From the NCBI GenBank assembly GCA_031261125.1, contig JAISJZ010000392.1, positions 1 through 9,373 of the forward strand: a stretch of 9,373 nucleotides of DNA. The letters are read 5' to 3'. The translations under genes and the position numbers were made by a program. Numbering within the stretch: position 1 is the stretch's first letter; the number at the start of each line of letters is the position of its first letter. The notes beneath the pieces are model-generated. The model saw nothing but the letters and a program-made list of their open reading frames with translations. It searched no databases and was not told the origin of the DNA. Below, in pieces: positions 5,275 to 9,373 of this stretch. The DNA is from Planctomycetaceae bacterium. GTDB taxonomy: Bacteria > Planctomycetota > Planctomycetia > Pirellulales > Thermoguttaceae.

Positions 5275-7095
5275 ATGAAACATTTTTTTCTCGCCGTTTC
5301 CGTTGTTCTTTTCACAACCCTTGCGGCAACAGCCCAAGAGCAAGTTGCCCCGCCGAAAGCGTTGAAAGCAACGCCCGCTGTGCTGGCGCAGATTGCCGAA
5401 ACAAAATCAGTGTTAAAAACGCTGCCGGTCAAAGAACAAACGCTGATGCTTTTCCAACTGTTGTCGCTTGAACTGCAACTCGAAGACAAGCAGCCGGCAA
5501 AGAATACCGTCAACACGGTTCTTTCCCTGATACCGCAGGAAGAAAAAGAAATAACGCAGACGCAACTGCTCGAAGCGGCAGCAACGGCACAAGCCGAACT
5601 CGGCGATTTCACCGCCGCCGTTGCAACGCTGGATAAAATTGCCAAGCCGTTCAATCGGGCAGAGAAACAACTGAACGTTGTCGATTTCATCCTGAATAAA
5701 GCGGAGGAAACGAAAACACCGGCACCGGACACTACGGGACTTTTGCACAAAGCGTTGACAGCGGCGCAGCAAGCGAAGGATGCCGGTTTGGAAGCGTTTG
5801 CGGCTATTCTGCTGGCGCGGGAACTCGGCAAACAGGACAAAACCGGGGAGGCAAAACCGCTCTTCCAACAGGCAGTAAAGAAAATTGCCGAACTCGAAGA
5901 AATTGAAGGACGCAATTTGTTTGCTCTTCTCGTCCGCAGCGGAATTCAAAGCGGACAAAACATCACCGATGTCCTGAAATGGATTGAACCGGTACCGAAT
6001 GCCGAAAATAAACTGGTCTTCACCGGCATTGCCGCTCTGTCGCTGGTTCAAAACGGAAAAGCCGGGGACGGTGAAAAAATCACCGAAGGACTTCCTGCCG
6101 GTGCAACGCGGGACAACGCCCTGATGGGGATTTTGCAGGCAACGGCAAAAACAGCCACACCGGAGAAAATTGCGGAGTACATTACGTTGGCAAGCAAAGA
6201 CGAAGCGGGCAAAACAATGCGGCAAAACGCGGTGTTTTTGCTGATTCAAAATGAACGGTACGATGCGGCAAAGCAACTGGCAGCGCAGACCGATTATAAA
6301 GATAAAGTTGATGATATGGTTTTCGCCCGGCAGTTGGATAAATTGGTTCTCGACAAAAGGTACGATGAGGCGGAAAAGTTGATACCGTCATTCAAAGACG
6401 AACAGAACAAATTTCAGGCGCACCGTTTGATTACGATAAGCAGGTTGAAAGAGAATTATTCCGATGCGTTAATCAACCAATCAGCGGCGTTTCTGCCGGA
6501 GAGCGATAAGAAGGAAATTGCCGAATTATCAGCGGAAGCGGACAAAGCGGCAGCGGTCGGGAACGCCGATGAACGGACGGCAGCGTTGTCCGGCGTGCTG
6601 CAATCGCAATTTCAGGTGTTCGATTTGCAAGGTGTCCGTAAAACATTGGGCTTAATGCTGAACAGCGCAGCGGCAAAAGACCCCGCGAAGCAGATTGTCG
6701 AACGGCTGATGTTGGCACAAGTGCAGGCGGAACTCGGCGACAAAAACGGCGTACTGAAAAATTTGGAACAACTGCAAATCGTTCTCGACGGCACAAAAGA
6801 CGTATCAGCATTGAAAGGATTGGTGCCGGAAAAACCGCAGAATGCCGAAGCCGAAAACGGTGAAGCAAGTGCATTGAAATTGAAGTTGCCGGACATTGCA
6901 AACGAGAACGAAATTCGCGACCATATTATAGAGGTCTATCTGCGGACAGCGGACTTGCTGAAATTTGCCGGTCATCTGCCGCAGGCGAAAGCGGCGTTTG
7001 AAAAGGCGAAACAAACGGCGTACCTGGAAACGGAACCGGCAAAGAAAGCGGAAAAATTGCTGGCGTTGTCCCGGTTCCTCGCCGAATTGGAATAA
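5275..7095 (+). CDS. Secreted all-helical TPR-like repeat protein, function unknown
   Basis: This 606-aa protein starts with a clear Sec signal peptide: MKH, a hydrophobic core, and a probable cleavage after AATA (residue 20). The mature part is alpha-helical, rich in Ala, Lys, Glu and Leu, with one tryptophan and no cysteine. Several helix pairs look like degenerate tetratricopeptide repeats, for example AQAELGDFTAAVATLDKIA (105-123), AAKQLAAQ (331-338), KRYDEAEKLI (361-370), AQVQAELGDKNGVLKNLEQL (481-500) and AGHLPQAKAAFEKAKQ (565-580). A low-complexity acidic stretch lies near 519-533. TPR arrays act as protein-binding scaffolds, so a periplasmic scaffold is a reasonable inference, but I do not recognise the family or a partner. 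The start is the only one that yields a signal peptide. The gene stands alone, divergent from rpsL and convergent with the oxidoreductase gene 13 bp downstream, with no visible terminator. Confidence 0.85.
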   Translation: MKHFFLAVSVVLFTTLAATAQEQVAPPKALKATPAVLAQIAETKSVLKTLPVKEQTLMLFQLLSLELQLEDKQPAKNTVNTVLSLIPQEEKEITQTQLLEAAATAQAELGDFTAAVATLDKIAKPFNRAEKQLNVVDFILNKAEETKTPAPDTTGLLHKALTAAQQAKDAGLEAFAAILLARELGKQDKTGEAKPLFQQAVKKIAELEEIEGRNLFALLVRSGIQSGQNITDVLKWIEPVPNAENKLVFTGIAALSLVQNGKAGDGEKITEGLPAGATRDNALMGILQATAKTATPEKIAEYITLASKDEAGKTMRQNAVFLLIQNERYDAAKQLAAQTDYKDKVDDMVFARQLDKLVLDKRYDEAEKLIPSFKDEQNKFQAHRLITISRLKENYSDALINQSAAFLPESDKKEIAELSAEADKAAAVGNADERTAALSGVLQSQFQVFDLQGVRKTLGLMLNSAAAKDPAKQIVERLMLAQVQAELGDKNGVLKNLEQLQIVLDGTKDVSALKGLVPEKPQNAEAENGEASALKLKLPDIANENEIRDHIIEVYLRTADLLKFAGHLPQAKAAFEKAKQTAYLETEPAKKAEKLLALSRFLAELE

Positions 7096-7108
7096 TACTT
7101 CCTTATTT

Positions 7109-8467
7109 CTATTCAAAGCCCAGAATTTTCTGGACTTTCTTAATGTCAACGTCCGGCAGGGCTTTGCCGTCCTGCACCGCAACACCGGCGGCAACGCCCG
7201 CACCGGCACCGACCGCGATGCAGATATTCATCACCCGATAACTCGAATGAGCAACGTGTGTCCCGCTGATACACCGACCGGCAACGAGCAAGTTTTCGGC
7301 GTTTTGCGGTATCAGGCACGTCAACGGAATATCATACGGCTTGTCCCGTTCGGCGAAACCCTGAACTGCTGTATCCGTTTGGTTCTCCGCCTGTCCGCCG
7401 CCCGCCGGATTATGAATGTCCAAACAAAACGTTGCATCGTGAACCACGGCATTGTCCCACTTCCGTCCCGATACCAAGTCCTCCCGCGTCAGTTGGGCAA
7501 GCCCTTTAATGCGCCGTGTTTCCCGAACACCAATCACAGACGGCATATGGGAAATATAGCAATGCTCATAGCCGGGCAAATGCCGCCGCATAAACTCTGT
7601 GATTTGCAATGCCTGACGGCGGCATTCTAATTCGGCTTTCGTTAAGTCCTCAACTTTCGTTCCGAAAAGACCGTTGATTTGCGAAGCGTTCACCGTTGCT
7701 TTGCCTTTTCGCCCCATTTTGTACGTCCGCACCACGCCGACCGTTGCGGGCAATTCACCGTTCTCCTGCGCTTTCGTCGTGATACTCTCCCACGTTTCGT
7801 CATCGTTGATTCGCGTTGCCCGCGCCGCCTCTTCGCTGCCGCAATGTTTTGCATCGTCCGCAACGCCTTCAACGCAAAACATTACCGACATCGGTTGAAC
7901 GAGTCCGTCGCCGTCGCGCCCCGTTTCACACGGAACACCGGCATTGAACGCCACATCCGCGTCGCCGGTGGCATCAATCACGATTTTCGCTTTGACGTTG
8001 ATAATACCTTCTTTGCAGACGGCTTTCACGCCGGTTAACCGGTTTCCTTCGGAAACCGGTTCTGCCACCCACGAATGGAGCAGGATTTTTCCTCCGGCAT
8101 TGAGAACGAAGTCGGCGTAATGCAGGTCAGTGATTTCCGGGTCGAAGGAACTGCCGCCGATTTTCTGATGGACTTCTTTGAGAAACGGACTTCTTGCCCG
8201 TCCCAACAGAGGCCATACCCTAGCGTGAATCCCCATACCGCCGAGCCGACCGTACCGTTCGAGGAGCAGGACTTTGCAGCCCAATCGGGCGGCGTTCGTT
8301 GCGGCAGCAACACCAGCGGGACCGCCGCCGCAGACAACGATGTCGGTTTCGTAATTTAACGAACGGGAAGTGATAACCCCCTGTTCCTGCGCAAGCACAG
8401 ACGGGGTAAGCCCCGTTGCTAACAACGATGTCCCTAACAACTGGCGGCGGTTGATTTTATTCGGCAT
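7109..8467 (-). CDS. Tat-exported FAD-dependent oxidoreductase
   Basis: This 452-aa flavoprotein resembles the FAD_oxidored family (Pfam PF12831 type). The N-terminus carries a twin-arginine signal: NRRQLLG (6-12), a hydrophobic stretch, and a probable cleavage after SVLA (residue 26). An FAD-binding Rossmann motif follows, DIVVCGGGPAG (42-52), with an acidic residue closing the second strand (LLLE, E70). The second family motif, IDATGDADVAFNAG, and the C-terminal AGRCISGTHVAHSSYRVM segment are also present. The substrate is unknown. The Tat signal implies that the protein folds with its cofactor in the cytoplasm and acts outside the inner membrane. The ATG at 8467 is chosen because it places the signal directly at the N-terminus; an in-frame start 33 codons upstream would bury it. 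A hairpin sits 12 nt before the start. The gene follows the lipoprotein gene by 40 nt, so it may share its transcript. Confidence 0.88.
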   Translation of the reverse strand: MPNKINRRQLLGTSLLATGLTPSVLAQEQGVITSRSLNYETDIVVCGGGPAGVAAATNAARLGCKVLLLERYGRLGGMGIHARVWPLLGRARSPFLKEVHQKIGGSSFDPEITDLHYADFVLNAGGKILLHSWVAEPVSEGNRLTGVKAVCKEGIINVKAKIVIDATGDADVAFNAGVPCETGRDGDGLVQPMSVMFCVEGVADDAKHCGSEEAARATRINDDETWESITTKAQENGELPATVGVVRTYKMGRKGKATVNASQINGLFGTKVEDLTKAELECRRQALQITEFMRRHLPGYEHCYISHMPSVIGVRETRRIKGLAQLTREDLVSGRKWDNAVVHDATFCLDIHNPAGGGQAENQTDTAVQGFAERDKPYDIPLTCLIPQNAENLLVAGRCISGTHVAHSSYRVMNICIAVGAGAGVAAGVAVQDGKALPDVDIKKVQKILGFE

Positions 8468-8479
8468 TGTGTTTGAGTA

Positions 8480-8497
8480 CCCGCTGCAAACAGCGGG
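8480..8497 (-). other. Stable hairpin 12 nt before the oxidoreductase start
   Basis: CCCGCTG and CAGCGGG form a perfect 7-bp GC-rich stem with a 4-nt loop, in the 40-nt gap between the lipoprotein stop and the oxidoreductase ATG. No T-run follows on the minus strand, so it is not a standard terminator. It could stabilise the 3' end of the upstream message or influence translation of the downstream gene. Confidence 0.6.
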
Positions 8498-8507
8498 CTG
8501 AACGGAG

Positions 8508-8924
8508 TTATTTTTTCTTACGGAACCGGTCCACTTTGAAATCGAAATTCTTCGTTGATGCGTCAACAGTTAACGTAATGCCGGACGTTTTCCCGTCGGC
8601 AAACTTTTGGTCTATCAGCGGAACAAGGATTGCGTCGCCGTTTTTATCAACGCCGTTTTCGACGGCAGCGTAAGCAACATAAACCCGGTAGGTGCCGGGC
8701 GGCAGTCCGTCCGTTTCTTTATCAGAACCGAGCGTGTAAACGCCGTTCTCCTTGATATTACCGCGGGAAAAATAAGTATCCGTGGTGAAACAGACCTGCC
8801 CTGTTTCCAGCGGACTGCCGTCATCGGAGTACGTTACCTTGCCGCTCAAACCGACTTTTTCGGAACAGCCGGTTAGGAGGAACAGGCACGCAAACAGCGT
8901 CAATAAGTGTATCGTTTTTTTCAC
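8508..8924 (-). CDS. Small transthyretin-like lipoprotein
   Basis: With the GTG at 8924 as start the product is 138 aa. It begins with a lipoprotein signal peptide (M-K-K-T, a hydrophobic core, lipobox LTGC with the lipidated Cys at residue 20). The mature part reads GLSGKVTYSDDGSPLETGQV, then GVYTLGS and LPPGTYRVYV. This is the beta-sandwich pattern of transthyretin/carboxypeptidase-regulatory-like domains, which are very common in planctomycete lipoproteins found after DUF1559 genes. It ends in a basic tail (DRFRKKK). An in-frame ATG at 8981 would overlap the upstream gene and push the signal 19 residues inward, so GTG is preferred; no Shine-Dalgarno helps decide. The 22-nt gap after the DUF1559 gene suggests one transcript. 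The molecular role is unknown; it is probably membrane-anchored and faces the periplasm. Confidence 0.82.
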   Translation of the reverse strand: MKKTIHLLTLFACLFLLTGCSEKVGLSGKVTYSDDGSPLETGQVCFTTDTYFSRGNIKENGVYTLGSDKETDGLPPGTYRVYVAYAAVENGVDKNGDAILVPLIDQKFADGKTSGITLTVDASTKNFDFKVDRFRKKK

Positions 8925-8946
8925 AGCAGGACAACTAGGAGTATGA

Positions 8947-9373
8947 TTAGGGCAGTGCAACGGATACACCGTCATCGACAAAGGAATAAGCCCGCAGTAT
9001 CGGGTCGGGAGCAGTGGTTACGCCGACGGCACGCACGGAGCCGTCGCCGAGCAGGAAATTGCAAACGCCGGGATGCCACGAACCGTAACCGATTGCCCGG
9101 TATGCGGATTGGAACGGTCCCTGCGGCGGGTCGCTGTCGGCAAAATCATTCGGTCGGCAAATGGGATAACTGACGACGATTCCCTGGGTGATTCCGCTTG
9201 CCGAATAACCTTCGTAGGAAGACAGGGTTCGGGCAGCGGAAACGGTGCGGGAACTGCGCCACCGCAAATAACTGCACTCACCCATCGTCCGGGTACGTTC
9301 AACGTTGCCTGACGAATAAGCGGCATTGGGGCAAACACCGATTCTGCCGGTCGGAACGTGTTTTTCGCCGACA
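8947..9373 (-). CDS. DUF1559 prepilin-like protein, C-terminal part
   Basis: The frame is open from the right edge (first full codon at 9372) to TAA at 8947, 141 residues of a longer protein whose N-terminus lies outside the window. It shows the C-terminal DUF1559 region with the exact H-x9-DG signature, HPGVCNFLLGDG, followed by SVRAV, and a start segment GEKHVPTGRIG typical of the family. Whole members have an N-terminal type IV pilin-like methylation motif and helix, then a beta-rich domain. They occur in large numbers in planctomycete genomes; their function is not established, but secretion or surface assembly is assumed. The codons before 9285 continue the same domain, so the internal ATG at 9285 is not the start. 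Confidence 0.9.
   Translation of the reverse strand, partial: VGEKHVPTGRIGVCPNAAYSSGNVERTRTMGECSYLRWRSSRTVSAARTLSSYEGYSASGITQGIVVSYPICRPNDFADSDPPQGPFQSAYRAIGYGSWHPGVCNFLLGDGSVRAVGVTTAPDPILRAYSFVDDGVSVALP

Noticed and set aside
5168..5278. A 36-codon upstream frame from ATG 5168 whose TGA overlaps the TPR-like gene's ATG (ATGA)
   Set aside because: The overlap hints at translational coupling, but there is no Shine-Dalgarno, the likely transcription start (near 5237) lies downstream of its ATG, and the peptide looks non-coding.
5413..6276. Long minus-strand open frames (also 5151-5915) opposite the TPR-like gene
   Set aside because: Their products are Cys/Phe/Arg- or Ser/Cys-rich with no domain, whereas the plus-strand frame has a signal peptide and helical repeats over 606 codons.
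8480..8497. Hairpin as an intrinsic terminator of the lipoprotein gene
   Set aside because: It lacks the following T-run on the minus strand; kept as a hairpin of unknown role.
1..9373. CRISPR array, transposon, phage genes, defence system, tRNA or rRNA
   Set aside because: No spaced repeats, transposase or integrase motifs, tRNA cloverleaf or rRNA segments were seen on either strand.

Overview
The window looks like a chromosomal segment from a planctomycete. The strongest marker is the partial gene at the right edge. It encodes the C-terminal part of a DUF1559 (prepilin-like) protein with the H-x9-DG signature, a family greatly expanded in Planctomycetes. It is followed by a small transthyretin-like lipoprotein gene, a pairing common in that phylum. 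A YdjY-type domain and the alternative GlmU-like family fit the same assignment. No rRNA, tRNA, insertion sequence, phage gene or CRISPR array is visible. The genus cannot be set from the sequence.

Layout, left to right. Positions 1-279 hold no recognised gene. On the minus strand they carry a good sigma70-type promoter next to a G8/C8 tract, then a strong ribosome binding site and a 44-codon ORF of unknown status. Positions 280-1521 (minus) encode a GlmU-like sugar nucleotidyltransferase/left-handed beta-helix protein. It is divergent from a plus-strand pair: uppP (1672-3303) and folP (3309-4103). The uppP product is unusual, because an undecaprenyl-diphosphatase is fused in frame to a charged linker and a YdjY-like domain. 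folP converges on the minus-strand ribosomal pair rpsL-rpsG (5077 to 4161) across a hairpin terminator. rpsL has its own promoter, and fusA does not follow rpsG. Next comes a plus-strand gene for a secreted, helical TPR-like protein of 606 aa (5275-7095). It converges, with only 13 bp between, on a minus-strand set: DUF1559 protein (cut by the window end), lipoprotein, and a Tat-signal FAD-dependent oxidoreductase.

Functionally, the left half combines envelope precursor supply (a probable UDP-GlcNAc-type synthesis enzyme, and recycling of the undecaprenyl carrier), folate synthesis and the ribosomal decoding centre. The right half is exported or surface-associated protein of largely unknown function.

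Most genes here start without a clear Shine-Dalgarno sequence. The uppP promoter is placed so that its transcript should be leaderless. The candidates most worth a second look are the UppP-YdjY fusion, the leaderless uppP start, the 19-bp tandem duplication covering the end of rpsG, and arginine at position 88 of ribosomal protein S12, a site of streptomycin resistance.
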